Origin: JBKPNX01 sp046732855
GTDB taxonomy: Bacteria > Pseudomonadota > Alphaproteobacteria > Geminicoccales > Geminicoccaceae
Direction of reading: 5' to 3'
Assembly (NCBI GenBank): GCA_046732855.1
Contig: JBKPNX010000072.1
Coordinates: forward strand, 20,548-84,547
DNA: 64,000 nucleotides
Shown here: positions 40,396 through 49,279 of the stretch, one piece after another
How the letters are laid out: the number at the start of each line of letters is the position of its first letter
Numbering within the stretch: the first letter of the stretch is position 1
Position numbers and translations under genes: made by a program
The notes under the pieces: generated by a model
Databases searched by the model: none
What the model was told of the DNA's origin: nothing
What the model saw: the letters and a program-made list of their open reading frames with translations, nothing else

Positions 40396-42477
40396 ATGAA
40401 ACCTTGGGTGGTCGATGCCAAGGACATCGAGCCGGAGGACCTCGACCAGTTCAGCGGGCAGCTCCTGCATCTCAACAACCAGATCGCCGATTTTCTCGAC
40501 CCCGCGACCACCGAGGCCGTTTTGGTCATCGCCCCGAAGGGCTTCGGCAAGACGCTGCTGCTCAAGGCCAAGCGCCAGTCGATGCGCGAGCGCTATCGCA
40601 CGATCCTGCCCGAGCGGGCTCTCGTCGACAAGCCGAGCGCCAATCCGGACCTGATGAGCCACCGCGAGTACGGCGCGGTGCGCGAAACCGAGGCCTATTG
40701 GAAGGCGCTCTGGTCGATCGCGCTGACGCTCGCGGTCGAGAAGCATCTGGGGCTCTGTCCCGAGCTCGCGGCGCCGCTCGATCGGATGGTGCGCAACGAG
40801 CATCTACGCAGCGCCTGCGATCTGTTCACCAATCTGCTGGCCTTGCCGCGCGACGCCTATTTCGCGGCATTCAAGGACTATGTCGCGCACCTGCTGCCGG
40901 CGTTCCGGCGCATCCACAGCTCGATCGCCCTGTTCGTCGACAACATCGACGAATATTTCGAGGACTTCCTCGCGAGCGATCTGATCGACACCGAAGAGCA
41001 GCGCGCGATCTATCGCAGCTACTGGCATTTCGCGCAGGTCGGCATCGCACTCGCGGCGCGCGACCTGCATGCGATCAACAATCACGTCAAGATCTTCGTC
41101 TCGATCCGCAAGGAAGTGTTCCAGCGCACGTTCCTCGGCAACCCGCTCGGCTTGCAGCTCGCCGGCTCGGCCCTCGACCTGCAGTACTCGCGCGAAGATC
41201 TGATCGAGATCATCCGCAAGAACGTGGAGGTCGAGCGCAAACGCAACTTGGTCGAGCCCGCGGCGCGGGATCCATGGGTGCGCTTTTTCGGACGCGACGC
41301 CACCAGGATCGTGCACCAGAGCACCGGCGACGAGGAGGATGTGTTCGCGTTCTGGATCCGCCACACCTTCCGCCGGCCGCGCGACATCGTGTTCATCGGC
41401 CGCGACCTCGCGGCGATCGACCCGAGCCGGCGCAGGCCCGATACCGTCCGCCAGCAGATCACGCGCAGCGCCGCCGCGATCGCGCAGGGCTTCATCACCG
41501 AGATGTCGCCGCACCTGCCGCTGTTCGACCGCGAGATCCTGTTCCGCCTGATCCCGCGCAATGTCATCCCGCGCGACGAGCTCGCGGCCCTGTCGGAGCA
41601 GTACGACCGGCTGTTCTCGGCCAAGCAGGGCGGCAGCGAACCGATCGCCTGCCACGTGTTCGCGAGCATGTTCAAGATCGGCCTGCTCGGCTACGTCGGC
41701 ATCCACCCCGAAACCGCGGAGCTGGTGCAGTATTTCCGCCATCCCGGCGAGGTGCCGCTGGACCGCGACGACGTCCTGCCGCACGCCGACCTGTTCCTGA
41801 TCCACCCCAGCCTCGACCTCCTGATCGGCAGCTACAATCCCGCCTATTTCCGCAATCTCGACAAACTCAACGTGATCGGCGCCGACCGGCCGTGGCGAGC
41901 GGCGCGCCCTACCCTGTTCGTCCTCAAGGGCGACGTGCGCGCCGCCGGCGCGATACTTCAGGACCCGGTCGCGGCGACGAGCTTTCCCGGGTTCTTTGCC
42001 GACGCCGTGGTCGAGGCCGGCCGGGACCTCGCGGTGGCGCAGGCCACCAATGGCGATTCGGCGATCCTGGTCGATCCGAATCCACGCGAGCTGGTGATTG
42101 CCGCACTCGCCCTGCGCCAGCGGCTGCGCCGCTCTCCCTTTGAGTGCGAGCTCCGCTTCGGCGGCGACGCCGGCTTCGTCGAGATCGCCGGCGCGGGGCA
42201 GAGCGCGCATGCGCGCACGGGGCTCGCGCTCCTGGTCGCCGCCCGGCTCGAGCCGCACGCGCCGCCAGGCACGATCCTGGTCACCGGCCAGTTCGTCGAG
42301 GCCTGGCGCGATCTTTTCGGCGCCGGCGGCCTGACTGCGCGGCCGGTCGAGCCCCACGAGGTGCCGCTCCTGCGCGAAAGCGACGGTCGCTTCGATCTCG
42401 CCAAGCCGGGCGGCGAGGCGCCGATGCTGCGCCGTCTGCGGCTGCTGGATGGGCCGGCATCGGTCGGGTACCGCTGA
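40396..42477 (+). CDS. P-loop ATPase with degenerate nucleotidyl-cyclase-like C-terminus
   Basis: A 693-residue protein. The N-terminal ATPase has Walker A APKGFGKT at residues 46-53 and Walker B-type FVDNIDEY near 180-187, followed by a long helical region. The C-terminal ~130 residues (about 553-670) read like a class III nucleotidyl cyclase domain: DSAILVDPNP, ALALRQRLRR, then HARTGLALLVAARLEPHAPP and GTILVTGQFVEAWRDLF. The catalytic aspartates and the usual D-I-x-G-F motif are missing, so it should be non-catalytic and may serve as a sensor. Neither signal peptide nor membrane segment is present. A GGGGGGAGG site precedes the ATG. I do not know a named family with this pairing. Confidence 0.78.
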   Translation: MKPWVVDAKDIEPEDLDQFSGQLLHLNNQIADFLDPATTEAVLVIAPKGFGKTLLLKAKRQSMRERYRTILPERALVDKPSANPDLMSHREYGAVRETEAYWKALWSIALTLAVEKHLGLCPELAAPLDRMVRNEHLRSACDLFTNLLALPRDAYFAAFKDYVAHLLPAFRRIHSSIALFVDNIDEYFEDFLASDLIDTEEQRAIYRSYWHFAQVGIALAARDLHAINNHVKIFVSIRKEVFQRTFLGNPLGLQLAGSALDLQYSREDLIEIIRKNVEVERKRNLVEPAARDPWVRFFGRDATRIVHQSTGDEEDVFAFWIRHTFRRPRDIVFIGRDLAAIDPSRRRPDTVRQQITRSAAAIAQGFITEMSPHLPLFDREILFRLIPRNVIPRDELAALSEQYDRLFSAKQGGSEPIACHVFASMFKIGLLGYVGIHPETAELVQYFRHPGEVPLDRDDVLPHADLFLIHPSLDLLIGSYNPAYFRNLDKLNVIGADRPWRAARPTLFVLKGDVRAAGAILQDPVAATSFPGFFADAVVEAGRDLAVAQATNGDSAILVDPNPRELVIAALALRQRLRRSPFECELRFGGDAGFVEIAGAGQSAHARTGLALLVAARLEPHAPPGTILVTGQFVEAWRDLFGAGGLTARPVEPHEVPLLRESDGRFDLAKPGGEAPMLRRLRLLDGPASVGYR

Positions 42478-42508
42478 TGGGCAGGGTGCTGCCATGGGGA
42501 ATCAAGCC

Positions 42509-42940
42509 ATGATCACGAGCCTCGACCATTTCGTGCTGACGGTGCGCGATCTTGATGCGACGGTACGGTTCTACGCCGAGGGGCTCGGCATGCGCCTCGT
42601 GACCTTCGACGAAGACCGCAAGGCGCTGCATTTCGGCCGCCACAAGATCAACCTGCACGTCGCGGGCCGCGAGTTCGAGCCCAAGGCAGCCCATCCGATC
42701 CCCGGTTCCGCCGACCTGTGCTTCCTGACCGAGCGGACGCTCGCCGAGGTCAGCGGGCGCCTGGCGGCCCTCGGCTGCCCGGTGATCGAGGGGCCGGTCG
42801 CGCAAACCGGGGCGACCGGGCCGCTCCGCTCCATCTACGTGCGCGACCCCGACGGCAATCTCATCGAGATCGCCCGGCGCGATGAGGCGTCCGGGCGACG
42901 TGGGCACACCGGACAGGGCGGGGCACCGGCCTGTCGATGA
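42509..42940 (+). CDS. VOC family protein (glyoxalase/bleomycin resistance-like)
   Basis: A 143-residue protein of the vicinal oxygen chelate superfamily. The paired beta-alpha-beta-beta-beta modules start SLDHFVLTVRDLDATVRFYA and end IYVRDPDGNLIEIARR. Metal ligand positions are H near residue 7 (DHF), H near 47-52 (NLHVAGR) and E near 123 (LIEIA). Substrate unknown; members include glyoxalases and fosfomycin or bleomycin resistance proteins. The ATG at 42509 has a GGGGA site, while an ATG at 42494 is also possible. It follows the ATPase gene by about 30 bases. Confidence 0.85.
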   Translation: MITSLDHFVLTVRDLDATVRFYAEGLGMRLVTFDEDRKALHFGRHKINLHVAGREFEPKAAHPIPGSADLCFLTERTLAEVSGRLAALGCPVIEGPVAQTGATGPLRSIYVRDPDGNLIEIARRDEASGRRGHTGQGGAPACR

Positions 42941-43350
42941 TCTGCCCGGACCGCCTGCCGGTCATGCGCGCTTCGCAGGTCCCTCGGGCGGACGTCATCG
43001 GATGCTGCCCGGCATCATTGCACAAGGTTCATTGGCGGCCCGGCCGGGACCCTGCTAGAGGATCGCGGCGCCTCGGACTTGGCCTCAGGCATAATTCCCT
43101 GGGCGGCGCCGCTCGGGGCGGGCGCTCTGGCGGACGCGCTGTCGACCGGCCATCGCGCCGCAGCCAGCTGGCGACCGGCCGTTGCAGCCGGCGCCGTTTC
43201 GCTGAGCACCCGGCTCGGCGCCGCTGTTCCGGTCATAAGAGTCCGGCCGATGGGGCAGCGCAGCGATTCGTTAACCATGTTGGTGCGTGATCGATGCGCA
43301 GCCTGGGCGCAGCGCCGGATGGCTGACATGCGGGAGCGGGATGAGCGGCC
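42941..43350. other. Intergenic region, no gene seen
   Basis: A 410-base spacer between the VOC gene and the ABC transporter gene. The short frames here do not look like real proteins. A GGGAGCGGG ribosome binding site for the ABC gene lies at its end. Confidence 0.4.
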
Positions 43351-45108
43351 ATGACCCGGAAACTGAGCAGTCGTCTGGCTGCGGCGCACGGCTTCCTCGC
43401 CAAGCTGTGGAAGCTGACCGCGCCCTATTTCTGGTCGGAGGAGCGCTGGAGCGCGCGCGGGCTACTCGCCATCGTCATCGGCGGCAACGTCTTCCTGGTC
43501 TATCTCGCTAAACTGCTCAACGAGTGGAACGCGCGCTTCTTCAACGCCCTGCAAGACAAGAACGTCGAGGCGTTCTGGGCCGAGCTGCGCTACTTCGTGA
43601 TTCTGGTCCTGATCTACATCGTCGTCGCGGTCTACCGCCTGTGGTTCCGGCAGATGCTGCAGATCCGCTGGCGGCGCTGGCTTACCGCTATCTACTACCG
43701 CGACTGGCTGGCCGAGCGGACCTACTACCGGATGGAGCTGGTCGGTGCCGCCGCCGACAACCCGGAGCAGCGCATCGAGGAGGACTGCCGAAACTTCACC
43801 GACCAGACCCTGATCATCCTGCTCGATCTGGTGGCGCAGGTCCTGACGCTCGTCACCTTCACTTCGGTCCTCTGGGGTCTGTCCGGCAGCATCACGCTGC
43901 CGGTGTTCGGCGGGATCACGATTTCCGGCTACATGATGTGGGTGGCGGTCGCCTATGCGGCGATCGGCTCCTGGCTCACCTACAAGATCGGCCGGCCGCT
44001 GGTGCGGGTGAACTTCGACCTGCAGCGCTACAACGCCGATTTCCGTTATCGGATGGTCCGCGTGCGCGAGAATGCCGAGAGCATCGCGCTTTACCGCGGC
44101 GAGCCGGACGAGAAACGCCGGCTCGAGGGTGCCTTCGGCCGGATCTTCGGCACCTGGTGGGATTTCATGCGCTACAACAAGCGCCTCACCTGGTTCACCG
44201 CGTTCTATGGCCAGGCCGCGGACGTCTTTCCGCTGGTGGTCGCTTCGCCCCGCTACTTCATGGGCGAGATCCCTCTTGGCGTGCTCACGCAGACCGCAGG
44301 CGCGTTTGGCCGCGTGCAGGGAGCGCTGTCCTGGTTCGTCGACATATGGCCTCAGCTCGCCGAATGGAAGGCCACGATCGACCGGCTGACCACGTTCGGC
44401 GAGAGCATGGAGGCGGCCCGCCGGCTTACCGCCGCGAGCTCCGACTTCGTGATCGAGCGCGGCGCCGACCCGGCGCTCCAGCTCGAGGACGTCGAGGTAG
44501 CCCTGCCGAACGGCCGCATTCTGCTCGATGGGGTCGATCTCGAGATCCGGCCCGGCGACCGGCTGGTGATCCAGGGGCCCTCTGGGAGCGGCAAGACCAC
44601 GCTGTTCCGCGTGCTCGCCGGGCTATGGCCGTATGGCCGCGGCACGATCCGGCTGCCGAAGGATGCCCGCGTCCTGTTCCTTCCGCAGAAGCCCTATCTG
44701 CCGGTCGGCACCTTGCGCGAGGCGCTCTGTTTTCCGGAGCGCCCGGAAGCTTACGGCCTGATCGCGGTCGCCGACGCGCTCCGCGTCACCGGGCTCGAGC
44801 ATCTGGCCGATCGTCTCGATGAGGACCGCTCCTGGTCGCCGATCCTGTCCCCGGGCGAGCAGCAGCGTCTCGCGGTGGCGCGCGCGATCCTGCTGCGCCC
44901 CGACTGGTTGTTCCTCGACGAGGCGACCAGCGCGCTCGATGGCGCGATGGAGGCGAAGCTCTACAAGCTCCTGCGCGATCGCCTGCCAGAGACCGCGATC
45001 GTCAGCATCGCGCACAACCACAGCGTCGTCGCCTTCCACGACCGGCGTCTGGTGATCGATCCGGCGGCGCGGCGCCTGCGCAGCGAGCCGATGGCGCTGG
45101 CCGGCTGA
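43351..45108 (+). CDS. ABC exporter, fused membrane and ATPase (SbmA/YddA-like)
   Basis: A 585-residue half-transporter. The N-terminal membrane domain (about 1-330, six helices) resembles ABC_membrane_2 proteins such as YddA/SbmA: YLAKLLNEWNARFFNALQDK and QRIEEDCRNFTDQTLIILLD. The C-terminal ATPase has Walker A GPSGSGKTTLFR (about 411-422), signature LSPGEQQRLAVARAIL and Walker B WLFLDEATSALD. It should form a homodimer moving peptides, siderophores or lipids; the family includes peptide-antibiotic uptake proteins. The tail faces the mprF gene (convergent, 21 bases apart). Confidence 0.9.
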   Translation: MTRKLSSRLAAAHGFLAKLWKLTAPYFWSEERWSARGLLAIVIGGNVFLVYLAKLLNEWNARFFNALQDKNVEAFWAELRYFVILVLIYIVVAVYRLWFRQMLQIRWRRWLTAIYYRDWLAERTYYRMELVGAAADNPEQRIEEDCRNFTDQTLIILLDLVAQVLTLVTFTSVLWGLSGSITLPVFGGITISGYMMWVAVAYAAIGSWLTYKIGRPLVRVNFDLQRYNADFRYRMVRVRENAESIALYRGEPDEKRRLEGAFGRIFGTWWDFMRYNKRLTWFTAFYGQAADVFPLVVASPRYFMGEIPLGVLTQTAGAFGRVQGALSWFVDIWPQLAEWKATIDRLTTFGESMEAARRLTAASSDFVIERGADPALQLEDVEVALPNGRILLDGVDLEIRPGDRLVIQGPSGSGKTTLFRVLAGLWPYGRGTIRLPKDARVLFLPQKPYLPVGTLREALCFPERPEAYGLIAVADALRVTGLEHLADRLDEDRSWSPILSPGEQQRLAVARAILLRPDWLFLDEATSALDGAMEAKLYKLLRDRLPETAIVSIAHNHSVVAFHDRRLVIDPAARRLRSEPMALAG

Positions 45109-45129
45109 TGAGGTCGGGCGCGCGGCCGC

Positions 45130-47775
45130 TCACTTGGTGACGAGGCCGCTCACCCCGCCGCTGATCAGCAGGGTGACGTCGCCCAGCACCCGCGGCAGGG
45201 CGAAGCCGCCCGGCGCCGCCAGATAGCGGGGTTCCCAGACCGGCTCGAACTTCGCCTTGAAGCGCAATAGGCCCTGGAAGTTGTAGAAATGCTCGCCGTA
45301 GCGGAACAGGAGCGCGCCGGCCTGGCTCCACAGCGGCGCGAGTCGCCGGCGCTCGAGCCCGAACAGCGGCACCATCCCGAGCGTGAAGCGCTCGTATTTC
45401 TGCTCCTTGCCCCACAGCATCAGCTCGAGAAACAGGTACTCCATGATGCTATTGGGCGCGCTTCTGACGTGACGCATCAGGTCGATCGACAGCTCGCGCC
45501 GGCCGCCCCCCATCCAGACGTTGGCGAACGCGACGATCCGCTCATCGACGCGCACCACTGCGATCGGGAAATTGCGCATGTAGTCGCGCTCGAACCACCC
45601 GAGCGAAAAGCCCTTCTCGCGCACGTTCTTGGAGACGAGCCATTCCTCCGAAATTTCGGCAAGCGTGTCCATAATGCCGGGTACGTCTTCGATCGGTACG
45701 ATCTCGAACCGGCATCCTTCCCGCCGCAGGTGCCGGAGCGTGTACCGGACGTTCCGGTTCTTCAGGCCTTCGATCGAGAACCGGTCTAGCGGCACCACGC
45801 CTTCCTCGCCCAGCTTCTGGAAGGTCAGGCCGAGCTCCACGAACTGCGGCAGGCTTTCCGGCGTGATGTGATAGAACGCCGGCCAAGCGCCGTGGCGATC
45901 GCACAGCTCGCGGAACTGCCACAGGATCTCGAGCCGCTCCGCCACCGGTCCGACCGGCTCGCCGAGCGCGATCCAGCTGCCGCCGCGCACGCCGAACATG
46001 ATGAAGCTGCGGCCGCTGTCGCTGAACAGGAAGTGCTTGTCGCCGAGCAGCGCGAGATTGGCGATCACCGGCGTATCCGGCGTTGCCGCGATGGCCGCGC
46101 GGGCGCGCGCCACGTCGCTGGGATGCGGCGCGAGCGCGGGTCGCCGGCTCGCGCGCAGCAGCTGCGCGGCGCCAACGATCAGAAACAGGATGAGCGTGCC
46201 GGCCGCCGCCCTGAGGAACCGAGGCGCATCCTCTTCGGCGACGAAGCGCCACCACAGATCGTTGCTGTACTCGACGTGCCGATGGCTGAAAAAACCCAGC
46301 CAGAGCATGCCGAGCAGCACCGCCGCGACGGCGAGCAACCAACCCGATGAGAAACGTTCGTGAAAGAGCGCCGTCTTGCGATAGAAAGCTGCTCGGCAGG
46401 GCGCGAGCGCGAGCAGGGTCAAGGCGAGCACCGTCGCCTGCTCGACATGGAGGCCGCGCAACAGGCTGAAGACGATGCTCGCCGCGAGGATCAGGAGGGT
46501 CGCGAGGTAGGCGCCATCCAGCCGCCGGCGCAATCCCCAGGCGACCAGCAGAAGCAGCAGTCCGGCGATGCTGCCGAGGAAATGCGAGAGCTCGATCACG
46601 CCGAGCGGGATCACCTCCGCAAGCGCCTGCATGCGCCCGGACATGGTCGGCGAGGCGCCCGTCGCGAGCAGCATGATCCCTGCGACGAACACGATCAGCG
46701 CGAACAGGTTGGGCGCGAGCATGAGCGCCCAGGAGCCAAGTCGCCTGGGCAGCGCGCCTGCGGCCAGGAGCTGGTGAGCGCCGAGCAGGAGCGCGGCCAC
46801 CACGAGCGGCAGGAGGTAATAGATCAGCCGGTAGCCGATCAGCGCGGCCGCGACCGCGCCCGACGCGCCGCCATCCGGGACCGCCAGCAGCACCACTGCC
46901 TCGAACACGCCGATGCCGCCCGGAACATTGCTGATCAGCCCCCCCAGATTGGCGAGCCCGAATAGGCCGACGAAGGACATGAACCCGAACGCGAGGCCGG
47001 TCGGCAGCAGGACGTAGAGAACCGCAGCGGCCAACGTCCAATCGAGCAGCGACAGGACGATCTGCGCGACCGCGATGGCCGGGCGAGGCATCTCCAGCTG
47101 CCACCCCCCGAACCCGATCGGCGAGCGCCTGGTCGCGGCGAGCGCGACGTAGCCGGCGACCGCAAGGCCGAGCGCGAGGCCGAGCGCCACCACTGCCGGC
47201 TGGGGAATGCGGAGGATCGCGGCGATTTCGTCGGGCTCGCCGAGGCAGGCCAGCGCAAGAATCGAGCCCAGGCCGAGAAAGGTCGTGACGGTGTTGAACG
47301 CCAGGACCACGCCGATGTCGAGCGAGGACAGCCCCCAGGCGGTATACAGGCGGTAGCGCACCGCCCCGCCGCTCAGCCAACCAAAGCCGAGATTGTGACT
47401 GAACGCATACCCGGCGAACGACGCGAGCGCGGTCCGCCCATACGGCAGGCGCTTGCCCAGGTAGTGGAGCGCCAGCGGGTCGAACAGGGTGAGCGTGCCG
47501 TAACCGAGCGCCGCGGCGATCAAAGCGAAAGCGATCGCGCCCGCGGGGATCTGGGCCAAGTGGTTGAGCAGATCGGCCGGACGATAGGGGGCCAGCTCGC
47601 GGTGAATGACCACGATGGCCAGCGCGAACAGGATGAAGCTGATGATAGGGGGCAGCCAGCCAGCGAGCCGCCGGTTGAGCGAGGGTTCAACGACCTCGGG
47701 GTTGGTCTGGTCCACCGCCTCGGTCGGCGCCGTCGCCACCGACTGCTCATGCGTGCGCGATGCCGCTCCGGACAT
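45130..47775 (-). CDS. mprF: Bifunctional lysylphosphatidylglycerol flippase/synthetase MprF
   Basis: An 881-residue membrane protein with about 14 hydrophobic segments in the first 520 residues: the flippase part, for example VVIHRELAPYRPADLLNHLA and FAGYAFSHNLGFGWLSGGAV. A cytoplasmic synthase domain follows at about 560-870. It has the DUF2156 LPG-synthase pattern: GDKHFLFSDSGRSFIMFGVR, NRNVRYTLRHLRREGCRFEI and NSIMEYLFLELMLWGKEQKY. MprF adds lysine to phosphatidylglycerol, reducing negative surface charge and giving resistance to cationic peptides and acid stress. The acvB gene ends 11 bases upstream on the same strand, so they form one operon (acvB first). Confidence 0.93.
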   Translation of the reverse strand: MSGAASRTHEQSVATAPTEAVDQTNPEVVEPSLNRRLAGWLPPIISFILFALAIVVIHRELAPYRPADLLNHLAQIPAGAIAFALIAAALGYGTLTLFDPLALHYLGKRLPYGRTALASFAGYAFSHNLGFGWLSGGAVRYRLYTAWGLSSLDIGVVLAFNTVTTFLGLGSILALACLGEPDEIAAILRIPQPAVVALGLALGLAVAGYVALAATRRSPIGFGGWQLEMPRPAIAVAQIVLSLLDWTLAAAVLYVLLPTGLAFGFMSFVGLFGLANLGGLISNVPGGIGVFEAVVLLAVPDGGASGAVAAALIGYRLIYYLLPLVVAALLLGAHQLLAAGALPRRLGSWALMLAPNLFALIVFVAGIMLLATGASPTMSGRMQALAEVIPLGVIELSHFLGSIAGLLLLLVAWGLRRRLDGAYLATLLILAASIVFSLLRGLHVEQATVLALTLLALAPCRAAFYRKTALFHERFSSGWLLAVAAVLLGMLWLGFFSHRHVEYSNDLWWRFVAEEDAPRFLRAAAGTLILFLIVGAAQLLRASRRPALAPHPSDVARARAAIAATPDTPVIANLALLGDKHFLFSDSGRSFIMFGVRGGSWIALGEPVGPVAERLEILWQFRELCDRHGAWPAFYHITPESLPQFVELGLTFQKLGEEGVVPLDRFSIEGLKNRNVRYTLRHLRREGCRFEIVPIEDVPGIMDTLAEISEEWLVSKNVREKGFSLGWFERDYMRNFPIAVVRVDERIVAFANVWMGGGRRELSIDLMRHVRSAPNSIMEYLFLELMLWGKEQKYERFTLGMVPLFGLERRRLAPLWSQAGALLFRYGEHFYNFQGLLRFKAKFEPVWEPRYLAAPGGFALPRVLGDVTLLISGGVSGLVTK

Positions 47776-47786
47776 CGAACGATCTT

Positions 47787-49136
47787 TCAGCCGGATGCAG
47801 CGCGCCGCCTGGCGCCCGCCATGATCTTTTCGGCCAACGCGGCATAGTTGCCATCGAAGTGATGACCGCCGCCGGTCTCGATCCGCTCGGCGCGGTCGAA
47901 TTCAGCCGCGGTGCAGGCGGTGTCCTGCTCCTCGGCGCCGTAGAAGCACTGGACGAGAGCGGGGTCGAGCTTGGCGATCTCAGGCAGGACGGGCCGCGCA
48001 TCCATATCCCCCCCGACGCCCAGCCACTCCGTCACATGGAACTCGAACAGGGCGAACTTGACCAGCCCCAACAGCGAGATCTGCCGAATCGCCGTTTTTT
48101 CCTCGGCCGGCAGCCGATTGACGGCGAACGGCAGGATGCCGGCGCCGAAGGAGTAGCCGAGCAGGATCGCATGCTGGCGCCCCCAAGCCGCGCGGTAGTG
48201 ACGGAGGATCGCCGCGAGATCGTCCGCGACCTGCTGTGGTGTCTTTTCCTCCCAGAAGTAGCGCAGACTGTCGACGCCCACCGTCGGGATGCCGTGCTCG
48301 GCGAGCACGCCGCTGATCTGCTTGTCGAGGTCGCGCCAGCCGCCATCGCCCGAATAGAACACCGCCATCAGATCCCCCGGCCCGCTCGCCGGCAGCTCGA
48401 CCAACGGCAGATCCTGGACCGAGGTGCCGTCGGCCGCGGTTGCAAGCGGTACCGGGAGCACCGCCGCCAGGCGTTCATCGAGCCTGGCGCCTTCGGGGAC
48501 CTCGACCACCTCGGCCTTCGCGATGCCCGCCACGAACTGCGCCGCGGCCGCCTTCTGCTGCGGCGCCACGGCGACGCGCCACCAGCCGGGCAGATCGGCC
48601 CTCGGCCCGTAGTCGAAACCTGAAGCAGTACGGGTCGAGGGGGCGCCGGGGCAGAGCGGCAGCCGCGTGGCGAGCTCCGTCACGAGGCCGTCGCTCGCTG
48701 CGCCGCCGATGGTGGCGGGCGGTGCCTGGGCGAGCGCGCCGTAGGCGAGCGCCGCGCCCATGCCGGTGCCGGCCAGGATCGGCGACAGGTATCGATCGAG
48801 GCCGAGCTCGCGCTGCACACGCTTGCTGGTCGCCTCGATCTCCGAGACCAGATAGTGACAGTCGTGATCGTTGCTCTGGCTGACCCTGGCGAGATAGCCC
48901 GGCAGATCGACCTCGAGCACGGCTGCGCCAGTCCCGCTGAGGCGTGCCGCCGCTCGGTCGAGGTCTGGGTTCCGGCCGGTCCGATCGGAGAACAGGAAGA
49001 CCACCTCCTGCACTGTGCCTTCGGGCAGGACCAGCGGCAGCGAACCGAGGCGCCCGCCGTCGATTTCGCGTCCCGTCGCCATGCCGCTGGCGAGCATGCC
49101 CAGCAGCAGCCCAACGATGATGGAGAAGCGCGCCAT
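47787..49136 (-). CDS. acvB: AcvB/VirJ-type alpha/beta-hydrolase
   Basis: A 449-residue exported protein with a signal peptide (MARFSIIVGLLLGMLASGMA) and two VirJ-like halves. The second half contains the hydrolase nucleophile elbow GYSFGAG (serine near residue 326) and a C-terminal GGGHHFDGNY histidine segment. In Agrobacterium, AcvB was shown to hydrolyse lysyl-phosphatidylglycerol, counterbalancing MprF/LpiA. Here acvB lies directly upstream of mprF, whereas in Rhizobium/Agrobacterium relatives it usually follows lpiA. The start at 49136 fits the signal peptide; alternatives at 49172 and further upstream would add a poor N-terminus. Confidence 0.9.
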   Translation of the reverse strand: MARFSIIVGLLLGMLASGMATGREIDGGRLGSLPLVLPEGTVQEVVFLFSDRTGRNPDLDRAAARLSGTGAAVLEVDLPGYLARVSQSNDHDCHYLVSEIEATSKRVQRELGLDRYLSPILAGTGMGAALAYGALAQAPPATIGGAASDGLVTELATRLPLCPGAPSTRTASGFDYGPRADLPGWWRVAVAPQQKAAAAQFVAGIAKAEVVEVPEGARLDERLAAVLPVPLATAADGTSVQDLPLVELPASGPGDLMAVFYSGDGGWRDLDKQISGVLAEHGIPTVGVDSLRYFWEEKTPQQVADDLAAILRHYRAAWGRQHAILLGYSFGAGILPFAVNRLPAEEKTAIRQISLLGLVKFALFEFHVTEWLGVGGDMDARPVLPEIAKLDPALVQCFYGAEEQDTACTAAEFDRAERIETGGGHHFDGNYAALAEKIMAGARRRAASG

Positions 49137-49279
49137 GGCCACGAACGGTCGAGTGCAGCGCCAAGCTCGCATGGTAGCACCCGCACGCCGCGCGGTCAGC
49201 GCCCACCAGCTGTGGCGCAATCGAGGCAACGGCAAGGCCGTGCCCGCTGGATGGCGCGAACGCCGCTTCCAGCCATCGC

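Noticed and set aside
40404..42143. Long alternative frame across the ATPase gene
   Set aside because: Composition is dominated by Arg, Ala and Pro, and the motifs are in the other frame.
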